64,000 nucleotides of DNA from CAKZLS01 sp963786305. GTDB taxonomy: Bacteria > Pseudomonadota > Alphaproteobacteria > Rhodospirillales > Defluviicoccaceae. The notes below the pieces were generated by a model. That model worked only from the letters and a program-made list of their open reading frames with translations, ran no database searches and had not been told where the DNA came from. This document shows, in pieces, positions 30,822-40,619 of this stretch; positions within the stretch are counted from its first letter, which is position 1; every line of letters starts with the position of its first letter. The position numbers and the translations under genes are program-made. The DNA is taken from NCBI GenBank assembly GCA_963786305.1, contig CAWAYL010000015.1, forward strand, positions 54,136-118,135. Direction: 5' to 3'.

Positions 30822-31747
30822 TCAAGCCGTGATCGGCGACACGAAGCCTTCTGGCTTGATGGCGAGCACGGAACAATCCACCTGATTGAGCACGCCCTCG
30901 GCCGTATTGCCGATCAGCAGCCCCGGAATGCCCGTTCGGGCCAGTGTGCCCATGACCACCACCTCGATTTGACATTCCCGAACGACGTCCGGGACGGCAA
31001 TTTCGGGCAATCCCTTGACGAAATGAGTTTTCATATGAGGCGCCCTGACGCGGAACTGATCAATCAGGGCCGTGAAGCGCTCGCGATGGCGTTCCTCGAT
31101 GTCCTTGACGTACTTGTCGGCTTCGGACTTCGATATTCGCAGAAACGGCGAGTGCTTGATCATGTCTTCGTGGGCCGCGCTCCAGGCGTGAACCACGTGA
31201 AGGTCCATGTCCTCGAGAATCGACAGCGATGTCGCCAATTCCATGATCGTCCGGTTCATCGCATGTCCCTGCTCGCGCTCGGTGTCGGGGTCGACCGCGG
31301 CGAGCACGCCGGAGTGCCGTTCGGGATTGGGATCGACGATCCATACCTGGCACGGGCATTTACGGAGCAGATGGAGCGCGGTCGTCCCGAAAATCATCGA
31401 TTTGTGCAGTTTTTTTCCGCGGGCCGTCTTCATGACCAGATCGTGCCCGGCGTCTTGAACCTGGCGGATGATCTCGATGAACGGCCGGCCCGGCCTCACC
31501 ATCGTTCGAACACTGAGACCCTGCTCGCGTGCCGGCGTCACCGCTTTTTCAAGGGCATCCTCGATGGCGGGAGCGATGTCCGGAAAATATTCCACGACCC
31601 GTCCCGCCGTCGCTCGCTTCCTCAAGCGGCCAGAGAACCGTCAGGCGGGCGGCGTTGTTGTCGGCAAGCTTGATCGCCCGCTGCAATCCGGGGTCGTCGT
31701 CCGACTGGTTCCGATGGGATGACCAGGATATTCTTGAAGCGTTTCAT
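30822..31747 (-). CDS. Tandem-domain universal stress protein (two frame breaks near start)
   Basis: Paralogue of the next gene. The start MKRFKNILVIPSEP at 31747 follows AAGGAG. Two extra bases, at about 31699 and 31622, break the N-terminal part (DDDPGLQRAIKLADNNAARLTVLWPLEK); after repair the length is 307 residues, the same as the neighbour. Domain ends read LRKCPCQVWIVDP and IPGLLIGNTAEGVLNQVDCSVLAIKP. Its ATG overlaps the mnhG stop (ATGA), which places it in the Mrp operon. Confidence 0.85.
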
Positions 31748-32133
31748 TTCGTACTCCTTTCCTGTTGCGCCGTCTCAGTTTGCGTCTTCATGCGATCGCC
31801 GCCGGGCGGAACCCGCCCATCCCACTCGTCTACGGTGCTTCCTTCCCACATCGCCACGCCGGTCCTGTAGGCGGTGCGGCCGATCATGTGAGCCGCCACC
31901 GGTGCGGTAATCACCAAGAACACGATGTTGATCAGGGCACGGATCTCGGTCCCCGGTTCGGCGAAGTGCACCGCCGCTCCGGCCAGAATCAGTCCCGCGC
32001 CCAGGGTGCCGGCCTTCGTCGCCGCGTGCATGCGGAGGTAGACGTCGGGCATCCGGACGAGGCCGAGGCCGGCGACAAAACAAAAGGCGCCGCCGGAGAC
32101 GAGCAGAACGGCGGCGATGATGTCCAGGATCAT
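31744..32133 (-). CDS. mnhG: Na+/H+ antiporter (Mrp) subunit G
   Basis: Small membrane subunit of the multi-component Mrp cation/proton antiporter. The intact 129-residue protein has three membrane helices and the family pattern GLGLVRMPDVYLRMHAATKAGTLGAG (core RMPDVYLRMHAATKAGTLG). It has a longer hydrophilic C-terminus than usual (about 35 residues). Start and stop each overlap the neighbouring gene by four bases. Confidence 0.92.
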   Translation of the reverse strand: MILDIIAAVLLVSGGAFCFVAGLGLVRMPDVYLRMHAATKAGTLGAGLILAGAAVHFAEPGTEIRALINIVFLVITAPVAAHMIGRTAYRTGVAMWEGSTVDEWDGRVPPGGDRMKTQTETAQQERSTK

Positions 32134-32475
32134 CGTCCGTACTCCTGATGTTCATTTTCGTTTTGCACCATCTTGCCCGGCGGGCAGTCCATCGCGGCCC
32201 GCCGTTCGGCATAGCGGGCGAAGGCGACCGTTCCCAGAAAGCCGACAAGGGCCAGAACGATGGCGACGTCGAGGAATGCGGTTTCCTCCACCGCGATGGC
32301 GAAAGCGGCGGCGAACGCCACCATCAGCACCGTCAACATGTCGAGACCGACGACCCGGTCGGGAAGGCTTGGTCCCAGCACCATGCGAACGAACCCAAGC
32401 CGCCATCCCCAGGATGACGAGCACCAGGCACACCGCGGTGGCCCAGCCGACAATTCCAAGATCCATACCGCTCAT
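32130..32475 (-). CDS. mnhF: Na+/H+ antiporter (Mrp) subunit F (one frame break)
   Basis: Small three-helix subunit of the Mrp complex. After removing one extra base at about 32402 the protein runs from MSGMDLGIVGWATAVCLVLV to LGFVRMVLGPSLPDRVVGLDML and on to a C-terminus ending HQEYGR, about 114 residues. The LGPSLPDRVVGLDML block is diagnostic for subunit F. The start overlaps the stop of mnhE. Confidence 0.9.
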
Positions 32476-32808
32476 TCCACGACCTCCAGAACCCGGCGCT
32501 CGAAGTTGTTCTTGATGTTCGCGCGTTCGGTCTCCGGGTCGTCGATGAACATAACGTGGACATAGAGCAGTGCGGCGGTCCGGCGAGACCTCGAGGGAAA
32601 GCGATCCCGGCGTCAGCGAAATCAGATTGGCCAGCAGCGTGATACCCAGATCCGATCGGACGTCGAGGGGAACGGCGATAATCCCGGGCCTGGAATAGGT
32701 TCTGATCGTCACAACCTCCCACGCAACCCGGAAACTCGACACCACCAGCTCGTACAGAAAATACAGCGCGAGCTCGAACCCCTTGCCGACGCGAACAATC
32801 GCTCTCAT
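32472..32808 (-). CDS. mnhE: Na+/H+ antiporter (Mrp) subunit E (one frame break)
   Basis: Membrane subunit of the Mrp complex. It contains RPGIIAVPLDVRSDLGITLLANLISLTPG, seen here as the typical ITLLANLISLTPGSLSLEV followed by LLYVHVMFIDDPE after repair of an extra base at about 32586. About 111 residues. The ATG at 32808 overlaps the mnhD stop. Confidence 0.9.
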
Positions 32809-34315
32809 CACCGGCTTCCTCCCAGAACCGCGCCGATGTAGCCGGCTGGATCGATCAGCTCCTGGGCCGCCCGCTCGGCCACGATGAAGAAAGGCTCCGC
32901 CCAGATCCCAATGGTCACCGTCACGCCGCACATCACAATGATGGGCGGTGTACAGCGCGACGCGCTCGAATCCGCGAGAGAGGCGCCGGCGGCGGCGGCG
33001 CGTCCGCCGGCAGCGGCTTCCAGAACGCCTGGGTCCAGATCTTGGTCATGGAATAGATGGTCAGCAGGCCGACGACGAGGGCCGCGGCGGCGATCAGATA
33101 TTGCTCGAGATCCAGACTGGCCTTGATCAGGATCAGCTTGGCCCAGAAGCCGGAGAGCGGCGGGAATCCGGCGAGCGAGAAAGCCGGCACCAGGAACAGC
33201 ACCGCCAGCAGCGGGCTGGCTGCGGTAGAGCCCGCCGAGCCGGTCCAGGTCGAAGGAACCCGCGACCCGGTTGATCACGCCGCCGATGAGGAACAGGTTC
33301 GCCTTCACGATGATGTGGTGGATCAGATAGAACACCGCGCCGACGAGGGCGAGCGGCGTGAACAGCGCGAGGCCGAGGATCATGTAGCCGATCTGGCTGA
33401 CGATGTGGAACGACAGGATGCGCCGGACATCGGTGTGGGCGGCGGCGCCGAGCACGCCCGTGATCATGGTCAGCGCGGCGACGACCAGCAGCAGGGTGTG
33501 GGTGAACGGCGACGTCGTTGGTGAAGATCAGGGTGAACATGCGGATCAGCGCGTAGACGCCGACCTTGGTCATCAGCGCCGCGAAGATGGCCGTGACCGC
33601 GACCGGCGGCGTGTGGTAGGAGGCCGGCAGCCAGAAGAACAGCGGGAACACCGCCGCCTTGATCCCGAACGCGACGAGAAACAGAACGGCGATGGCGTCG
33701 ATCAGCCCCTGGTTCTCGACCGCCGCGCACGGCGTGGTGCAGCTCGGCCATGTTCAGGGTGCCGGTGGCGCCGTAGAGCAGGCCGATCGCCGTCAGGAAC
33801 AGGATGGTGGAGACCAGGTTGATGGCCGCGTACTTGACCGCGCCGTCGAGCTGCGCCTTCTCGCCGCCGAGCGCGATCAGCGAGAACGAGGCGATCAGCA
33901 TCACCTCGAACCAGACGTAGAGGTTGAACAGGTCGCCGGTGAGGAAGGCGCCGCAGACGCCGCCCAGCAGGACATGGTAGAGGGAGTGGAAGCCGAAGCG
34001 CTCCCGCTCCTCGTCGATGTCGGCCAGGGCGATAGACGGCGACGAGCAGCCCGGTGAGGCCGGCGATCAGCACCATGACGGCGCTGAACAGGTCGGCCAC
34101 CAGGGTGATGCCGAACGGCGCCGGCCAGTCGCCCATCTGGCCGGCGAGGGTGCCGTCCTCCCAGACCGCGACCAGCAGGACGATCGACGCGACGAACAGC
34201 GCCGCGCGCGCCGCCGGCGCTGACGCCAGCGCTCCACGGGCCGACGCGGTGCGCACGAGCAGGGCCAGCACGGCCGTCGCCATCGGGATCGCGATGGGAA
34301 GGACCAGCAACCAGC

Positions 34316-34319
<4 letters not shown>
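32808..34319 (-). CDS. mnhD: Na+/H+ antiporter (Mrp) subunit D, NuoN-like (frame broken)
   Basis: Proton-translocating subunit homologous to complex I subunits NuoL/M/N. Conserved membrane segments include MTKVGVYALIRMFTLIF, FHIVSQIGYMILGLALF, HHIIVKANLFLIGG and PLSGFWAKLILIKASLD. Six extra bases break the frame, at about 34032, 33727, 33513, 33222 and twice near 32942-32972; the repaired protein has about 501 residues. The start MSWLLVLPIAIPM overlaps the mnhC stop. Confidence 0.9.
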
Positions 34320-34714
<395 letters not shown>

Positions 34715-34715
34715 C

Positions 34716-35119
34716 TCAGGCGTCCTCCTCCAGGGCGAAGACCAGGGTGGATGACGGCGCCGACGACCACCAGATAGACGCCGACGTCGAACAGCAGCGG
34801 GCTGCCGAGCGGAATGCCGGCCGGGAAGGCCCAGACTCCGGTCAGGAACGGCGCGCCCGACCACGGCGGCGATCAGCCCGGCGACGATGGCGACGGCGAT
34901 CCCGACCATGGCGATGGCCCGCGGATCGATGCGGAGCATCCGCCGGGTCGCCGGCACGCCGTTGGCGATGGCGTGGAGAAACAGCGCCGAAGCCGCCACC
35001 AGGCCGCCCACGAAACCGCCGCCCGGCTCGTTGTGGCCGCGCATGAGCAGATAGAGCGAAAACAGCACCATCAGTGCCGATGACCAGCGGGCCGCGGTCG
35101 AGAGAATGAGCGAGTTCAT
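34716..35119 (-). CDS. mnhB: Na+/H+ antiporter (Mrp) subunit B (two frame breaks)
   Basis: Four-helix membrane subunit of the Mrp complex. It begins MNSLILSTAARWSSALMVLF, includes LMRGHNEPGGGFVGGLVAA (diagnostic for MnhB) and, after removal of extra bases at about 34858 and 34746, continues FLTGVWAFPAGIPLGSPLLF and DVGVYLVVVGAVITLVF. About 133 residues. Overlaps both neighbours. Confidence 0.9.
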
Positions 35120-37453
35120 GATCGGCCGTTCCTTGGGCCATTCCTGGGCCGTCCCTTGGGGCGCGCCCCGGGTGCTCTCTCGGGTGTTCCTTGCGGCCGC
35201 AGCTTGATCAGCGCGAAGGCGCCGAGCGCCGCCACGGCGACGACGATGATCTCGCCAAGGGTATCCAGTGCCCGGAAATCGACCAGAATGACGTTGACGA
35301 TGTTGCGGCCATGACCCCCGGAACGCTGTCGCCTCGAAGAAACTGGGTCAGGTGGTCGTTCATCGGGCGTGTCGAGCACCGCGAGCAGCAGCAGCGTCAT
35401 CACACGCCCGCCGGACGCCGCCGGAGCACCAGGTCGCGGATCCGCCCGCCCTTCCGCGGATGGCCGTTGTCCGACAAACCGCGGCAGCTTCAACAGGATC
35501 ACCGACATCATCACCACGAACAGCACCTCCACGAGGAGCTGGGTGATGGCCACGTCGGGTGCGCCATAGATCAGGAAGATCAGGGCAACGCCGGAACCGA
35601 CGGTACCCAGGCCGCATATGGCGGCGAACCGCGACCGCGCCGTGATCGGCAATACCGCGCCGGCGGCGACGAGCGCAACGATGCCCCACTCGTAGATCGG
35701 GATCGTCCGGCCAGCCGGCGGGCCAGACCACGCCGCCCTTGAAGATCAAGGTTCCGCCGGCGCCGAAGGCGGTGGTGGCGAAGATGACGAACAGGTAGCG
35801 CCGCAGCGATCCATTCTGAAGCAGCGCCGTCTGCACGGCGGCCAGACATGAGGATACCGACCCTTGACCCAGTCGTAGGCGACATCGCCGGTAAAGGGCA
35901 GTCGGCCCGAGGACGGAACCCAGCCAGCACGCGCAGCCGATCGCTGACGATGAATACGGCGATGCCCGAGGGCCACGTCAGGACACTCATAAGGAGCGGT
36001 AGGTTGAGCCCGTGCCAGAGGGCGAACTTGACCGTCTTTCTGTTGCCCCGGCAATGGCCGCCGCCGCCGGTTGGATCAGGAGTTCGCCCACGTACGGCGG
36101 CACAATGCCGAGAGCCAGGCCCAGCGATGCCAGAACCAGGGGCCCGATCCACATGGCGAGCGGCGGCTCATGGGGCTTACTGTCGTGGGTCGCTGGCCCC
36201 CATGGAACAGGCCGAATGGCGACGACCGCGGCAAGGGCCACCATCATTGCGTTCGCGGCGATGGCCGCGGCGGCGACGAACAGCGGTTCCGATGCGACCG
36301 CCAGGGCGCCTTCGTATTTGAGCTCCTTGCCGATAAACCCGAGAAACGGCGGGAATCCGGCCATCGAAAACGCGGCCGCCGCGGCGGCCACGGTGGTGAT
36401 CGGCATGGCGCGGGCGAGACCGCCGAGGCGATCAACCTCGCGGGTCCCGGTTTCGTGGTCGATGATGCCGATGACCAGGAACAGGGCGGATTTGTACAGG
36501 CAATGGACGATCAGGAAGGTCATGGCCGCGGTGATGGCGATGTGGGCTTCCGAACCCAGAAACATCGTCAGCGTGCCCAACGCCATGACCGTCGTATAGG
36601 CAAGCGCCAGCTTGAGGTCGGTTTGACGCATGGCGACGATGGACGCCCAGACGGCGGTGACGGCGCCGACGATGGTCAGCGTCCAAATCCATTCCGGCGT
36701 TCCGGACAGCGCCGGATGCACCCGCGCGAGCAGATAGATGCCGGCCTTGACCATGGTCGCCGAGTGCAGATAGGCGCTGACCGGCGTCGGCGCGGCCATG
36801 GCATTGGGCAGCCAGAAGTGGAAGGGCACCTGGGCGGATTTGGTGAAAGCACCAAGGAGGATCAGCACCAGAATGCCGCCGTAAAGGGGATGCCGCTGGA
36901 TGCCTGTCTCGGCCCGCATCAACTCCGAGAGCTCCATGCTGCCGCCGGCTTGAGCGAGAAGGATGAGGCCGGCCAGCAACGCCAGCCCGCCCGCCCCGGT
37001 GACGAGCAGCGCCTGCCACGCGTTGCGCCTCGCCTTTTCCGATTGGTGATCGAAGCCGATCAGCAAGAAGGACGAGACGGTCGTCAATTCCCAGAAGACG
37101 AAAAGGGTGATGATATTGTCGGCGAGGACCAGGCCCAGCATGGAGGCCTGGAAAAATATGAGATAACAAAAGAAGGGTCCGGTCAGGACATGACCGCGCA
37201 TGTAGGCGCGGGCGTAAAGGCCGATGAACACGCCGATCCCGGTGATCAGCAGCGCGAACAGAAGGCTGAGGCCGTCCACGAAGAAAGAGAACTGAATCCC
37301 AAGGGAGGGAACCCAAGGCAAAGCCAGGCGGATCGTTTCCCCGGACGCGATCCGCGGTACGATGGACAGCGCGATCAACGCCCCCGCCAAAGAAAGCACG
37401 ATGAAGATCCAGCCGGGCACCTCGCCCCGGCTTTTGACGCCGGTCTCAGCCAT
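35116..37453 (-). CDS. mnhA: Na+/H+ antiporter (Mrp) subunit A, NuoL-like with MnhB-like tail (frame broken in 3' part)
   Basis: Largest Mrp subunit and first gene of the operon. The first 470 residues are intact and NuoL-like: LFVFWELTTVSSFLLIGFDH, PFHFWLPNAMAAPTPVSAYLHSATMVKAG (core PTPVSAYLHSATMVKAG), HCLYKSALFLVIGIIDHETG and AGFPPFLGFIGKELKYE. The 3' part (36050-35300) needs about ten extra bases removed, near 36044, 35925, 35868, 35853, 35712, 35355 and 35317. It then shows LFVIFATTAFGAGG, IPIYEWGIVALVAAGAVLP, YGAPDVAITQLLVEVLFVV and GRNIVNVILVDFRALDTLGE. About 775 residues, the normal size. ATG at 37453. Confidence 0.88.
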
Positions 37454-37656
37454 GGTGCGTCTGCGCCCTCCCGTCCGGCGCCGACATAGGGCTTTGAGCG
37501 ATCAGTTGCCTCCAGTCTGAGGCGCGCGCAGGAGTCATTGAACTTGCCTCGCTTTTTCGTGTTTGGCGCAGAACGTATGACGCGCGCTGATAGGCTTACA
37601 CATTCCAAGATGGTTGAGACTGCTCGATGGATCCAATCGATAATTTGGATCTTTCA

Positions 37657-37673
37657 GATAGTTTTTATCTATC
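37657..37673. promoter_or_regulatory. OxyR-type LysR binding motif upstream of mnhA
   Basis: The 15 bases at 37658-37672 are ATAG-N7-CTAT with T at the second and A at the sixth spacer position, a complete match to one ATAGntnnnanCTAT unit of the OxyR consensus; flanking G and C extend the palindrome. A weaker copy (ATAA...CTTT) lies at 37640-37654. The site lies 205 bases before mnhA, between it and an OxyR-like gene. Confidence 0.55.
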
Positions 37674-37744
37674 AGAGTGCCCGCGCGGATCGATCGGCCG
37701 GGTTCGGCGTGAACCAGGCGCTTGTCAGGCTCCGCGTGCGGGGT

Positions 37745-38665
37745 TCACGAAAGCGGAATAACCTCCGGAACATCCGTGGCAATCACGTCGCGGATGTGGG
37801 TGGCAAGCGCCAGGTATTCGCTCCGGCGGGCCGACTGGGCGCGCCAGACCAGACCGATGTCGCGGCTTGGCGAGGCATCCATAAAGGGGATTACGGCCAG
37901 TTCCGCGTCCTGTTTTGCTTCCGCGCGCACGTAAAGCGCGGGAAGGAACGTGGCGCCCACCCCCATCGCCGCCATTTGACGCAGCGTGTCGAGGCTGGTC
38001 GTGGCGAAATCCAGCAACGGCTCGGCGCCGTGTTCGCTGCACAGCGTCAGAACCTTGGCGTGCAGGCTGTGACCCGTCTCGAGAGCCAAAATCGTCAGGC
38101 CTTTCAAGTCGGCGGCCACCAGGTGATCCTTATCGCTCAGCGCATGGTCCTTCGGCAGCGCGAGCCACAAAGGCTCGCGAAACAGCTCGGCCACCGAAAA
38201 CCCCTCTCGTTTGACCGGGATGGGAAAGACCAGCAGATCCAGATCGCCGCCCTCCAGCCGCCGCAGCAACCCTTCGGCGGCATCTTCCCTCAAATACAGT
38301 GTGAGGTCGGGATATCGTTGCCGGAGATAGGGCAGGACGAGGGGCAGCAGATAGGGCCCGAGGGACGGGAGGACACCGAGGCGCAAAGTGCCTGCGAGTA
38401 TGTGGCGACCGCGCTCCGCGAGTTCCCCGATATCCTGCACGTCGCGCAACACCCCGCGCGCCCGGTTCGCGATGTCTCGGCCGATCTGGGTCATGACCAC
38501 CTTGCGGCGGCTGCGCTCGATCAATTGAACCTTGAGCTTCGCTTCCAACTCGCGGATCTGGTCGCTGAGCGTCGGCTGGCTGACGTGACAGACCTCGGCC
38601 GCTCGTCGAAAACTGAGGGTGTCCGAGACGGCGACAAGGTACTGAAATTGGCGCAATGTCGGCAT
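37745..38665 (-). CDS. OxyR-like LysR-family regulator lacking the peroxidatic cysteine
   Basis: The intact 306-residue LysR protein begins MPTLRQFQYLVAVSDTLSF with an OxyR-type helix-turn-helix (HVSQPTLSDQIRELEAKL). The ligand domain aligns closely with OxyR (ALETGHSLHAKVLTLC, TTSLDTLRQMAAMGVGATFLP). OxyR senses peroxide through a Cys199-Cys208 disulfide; here the first position is Ser200 and the second is Cys209, same spacing. It therefore cannot form the usual disulfide. It could act as a constitutively reduced-form regulator or respond to another signal. It lies upstream of the Mrp operon on the same strand. Confidence 0.8.
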   Translation of the reverse strand: MPTLRQFQYLVAVSDTLSFRRAAEVCHVSQPTLSDQIRELEAKLKVQLIERSRRKVVMTQIGRDIANRARGVLRDVQDIGELAERGRHILAGTLRLGVLPSLGPYLLPLVLPYLRQRYPDLTLYLREDAAEGLLRRLEGGDLDLLVFPIPVKREGFSVAELFREPLWLALPKDHALSDKDHLVAADLKGLTILALETGHSLHAKVLTLCSEHGAEPLLDFATTSLDTLRQMAAMGVGATFLPALYVRAEAKQDAELAVIPFMDASPSRDIGLVWRAQSARRSEYLALATHIRDVIATDVPEVIPLS

Positions 38666-38808
38666 GACGTCACATTAAGGCATACGGGCGAATGCGCAAA
38701 CTGTTCGAAGAAGTACTTCGCCCGGCGGCCAAAATTGCCGGTGCCCCTTTTCTTTCCCCCGGCTGTAAATCTGCTACCGATTTAAGGCCCCCGCTTTAAT
38801 TGGCAACG

Positions 38809-39150
38809 CTATGCGGCCTGAGACACATCCGGCATCCGGCTGAGCTTTTTTTCCGCCGATAAGGTTCGCCGAGCCATCTCCAAACAGATCACGGCTGGCG
38901 ACACCTCCAGGCCAGCGCGCGCGAAATCGTCGGTGAGTTTGTCGACGATTGCCAGTTCGCCGCCGGACTGCAACCCGAGCGCGACGATTTCGTCGGCATA
39001 GCTTTCCGTTTCGTCCAATTGCATCTCCATGGTGTGAGCCGCCCAGAGACCGAGCTGACGGTTGCGAAGCGCCGCGACCCAGTAGAGCCTTCGGCTCAAA
39101 CCGTCCGAGCTGTTTTCGTCGAGGGCCATCTTTTGCCTAAGAGCCAACAT
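38809..39150 (-). CDS. DUF1476 protein (F1-ATPase inhibitor zeta subunit family), short N-terminus
   Basis: A 113-residue protein whose core RNRQLGLWAAHTMEM, ESYADEIVALGLQSGGE and DKLTDDFARAGLEVSPAV matches DUF1476. The best-known member is the zeta subunit that inhibits the F1-ATPase of Paracoccus. The ATG at 39150 follows CAGGGAG. Compared with typical members the N-terminus (MLALRQKMALDEN) seems to lack the first residues of the FDxRE-type segment, where the inhibitory region of zeta lies, so this copy may not inhibit ATPase. Single gene. Confidence 0.7.
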   Translation of the reverse strand: MLALRQKMALDENSSDGLSRRLYWVAALRNRQLGLWAAHTMEMQLDETESYADEIVALGLQSGGELAIVDKLTDDFARAGLEVSPAVICLEMARRTLSAEKKLSRMPDVSQAA

Positions 39151-39337
39151 GCTGTTTACTCCCTGATAAATTTCGGTGGCCTCCGGTGAAAGCGTGTCTG
39201 GACGATACCCATCCGTTCCTGTGATCGCGTGCCTTCACCGTGTCCATGGAACGGAGAATGACGCACGATCAGTAATTAGTCTAATCGATTTACATCAGAG
39301 TTTTGATCGTTAATCGCTATCAGCGAGATCTGCCCGA

Positions 39338-40210
39338 TCAGGCGGCGCGATTGTAGCGCGCCGAAAACTGTTGGCGGATGTGATTGGCGAGTTCGATGGC
39401 GATGTCGCTGGCGCCGACCTTGGGAAGATGTAGATTGATGTAATAGGTGGGCAGCGGCGGCAAGTGCAGGTCCGGTGCGATGACCTCGAGCGTGTCGGGC
39501 ACGGTCGACGCCAGCAGCGGCGCCACCGCCAGATCGGCAATCAGCGTCGCGCACAATGGCTCCATGTTGCTGAGTTCGCAGACCGGCCGCCAGTCGCGGC
39601 CCGCCTTGGCGAGTGCCTTGATGGCGGCCTCGCGAAATGCACATGTCTGATCACCGATGGACACGGGCAAAGGTTTGCCCTCGCGGGCGCGGCCACCGCG
39701 GGCGCCCACCCAAACCAGCTGATCCGGCAGAAGCACCTCCGCGCCCGGCCCGCACGTGCGTTCGGTGGTGAGGGTGAGGTCCACGTCGCCATGCTCGAGC
39801 GCTTCGAGGAGGAGCGGGGTCGTGCTGCACACGAGCGAAACCCGGACCCGGGGCCACGCCTGATCGAAGCTCTTGAGGATCGGCGGCAGGAACGGACCTA
39901 CAATATCGTGCGGCGCGCCCAGCCGGACCTCGCCCTCGAATTCGGGCGACGTCATCAAACCCCAAACTTCGTCGTTCAGGGCGAGCAGGCGTTGCGCGTG
40001 CGCGAGCAGTCGCTCGCCGCGCGCCGTCAGGCGGATCCGCCGCCGGTCGCGCTCGAACAGAGATTGTTGAAAGGTATCCTCAAGGCGCTTGATCTGCTGG
40101 CTGACCGCCGCCTGTGTCAGGTTCAGCAGCCGTCCGGCACTGGTCATCCCACCAGTCTCCGCCACCGCGACAAACGCCCTCAGCAGCGCGGTATCGAGGT
40201 TATGAGCCAT
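39338..40210 (-). CDS. LysR-family transcriptional regulator
   Basis: Intact 290-residue regulator with an N-terminal winged helix-turn-helix (LLRAFVAVAETGGMTSAGRLL, LTQAAVSQQIKRLEDTF) and a periplasmic-binding-like effector domain (EGEVRLGAPHDIVGPFLPPIL). It is divergent from a DUF1127 gene, an arrangement that recurs in alphaproteobacteria, so DUF1127 is the likely target. The ligand is unknown. Confidence 0.88.
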   Translation of the reverse strand: MAHNLDTALLRAFVAVAETGGMTSAGRLLNLTQAAVSQQIKRLEDTFQQSLFERDRRRIRLTARGERLLAHAQRLLALNDEVWGLMTSPEFEGEVRLGAPHDIVGPFLPPILKSFDQAWPRVRVSLVCSTTPLLLEALEHGDVDLTLTTERTCGPGAEVLLPDQLVWVGARGGRAREGKPLPVSIGDQTCAFREAAIKALAKAGRDWRPVCELSNMEPLCATLIADLAVAPLLASTVPDTLEVIAPDLHLPPLPTYYINLHLPKVGASDIAIELANHIRQQFSARYNRAA

Positions 40211-40223
40211 GCCTTACCTTAAA

Positions 40224-40238
40224 ATAAGAAAACGTTAT
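40224..40238. promoter_or_regulatory. LysR-type box between the LysR and DUF1127 genes
   Basis: ATAA-N7-TTAT with the T-N11-A arrangement of LysR targets (T at 40225, A at 40237), 14 bases before the LysR start codon and about 100 bases before the DUF1127 start. A site for autoregulation and divergent control is inferred. Confidence 0.45.
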
Positions 40239-40339
40239 CTCCTATATAAACATCATTCATTTCTCTTATGCAAGAGCTGCTGGTAGATTGTCTTCGTTGA
40301 ACGAGCCTTCCTAACTTCGAATTGCGATTGGAAAAACCG

Positions 40340-40573
40340 ATGCGCCGCACCGCCTCAACCCTTATTCACCATCCGCTGGTGGCATTTCCACGGACCGGAT
40401 ACCGCTTCGCCGATCTGATCGATGTCGTGTTGAACTGGGTGGATGTCGCGCGTCAGCGCCGGCAACTGGCGGCTTTGGACAATCGCATGCTGAGCGACAT
40501 CGGTTTCAGCCACGCCGATGTGGAACGGGAGATCGAGCGCCCCTTCTGGGACATTGGCCCATGCGGGCGTTGA
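40340..40573 (+). CDS. DUF1127 small protein
   Basis: A 77-residue protein ending with the DUF1127 pattern WVDVARQRRQLAALDNRMLSDIGFSHADVEREIERPFW. Members are small Arg-rich proteins; in several alphaproteobacteria they influence phosphate and carbon metabolism and RNA turnover. ATG at 40340 is chosen; a TTG at 40322 is in frame. Divergent from its likely regulator at 39338-40210. Confidence 0.8.
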   Translation: MRRTASTLIHHPLVAFPRTGYRFADLIDVVLNWVDVARQRRQLAALDNRMLSDIGFSHADVEREIERPFWDIGPCGR

Positions 40574-40619
40574 TGCGGCTATCCAATACCAACTCTCGCG
40601 GCGGCCGTCCCCCGCGCGA

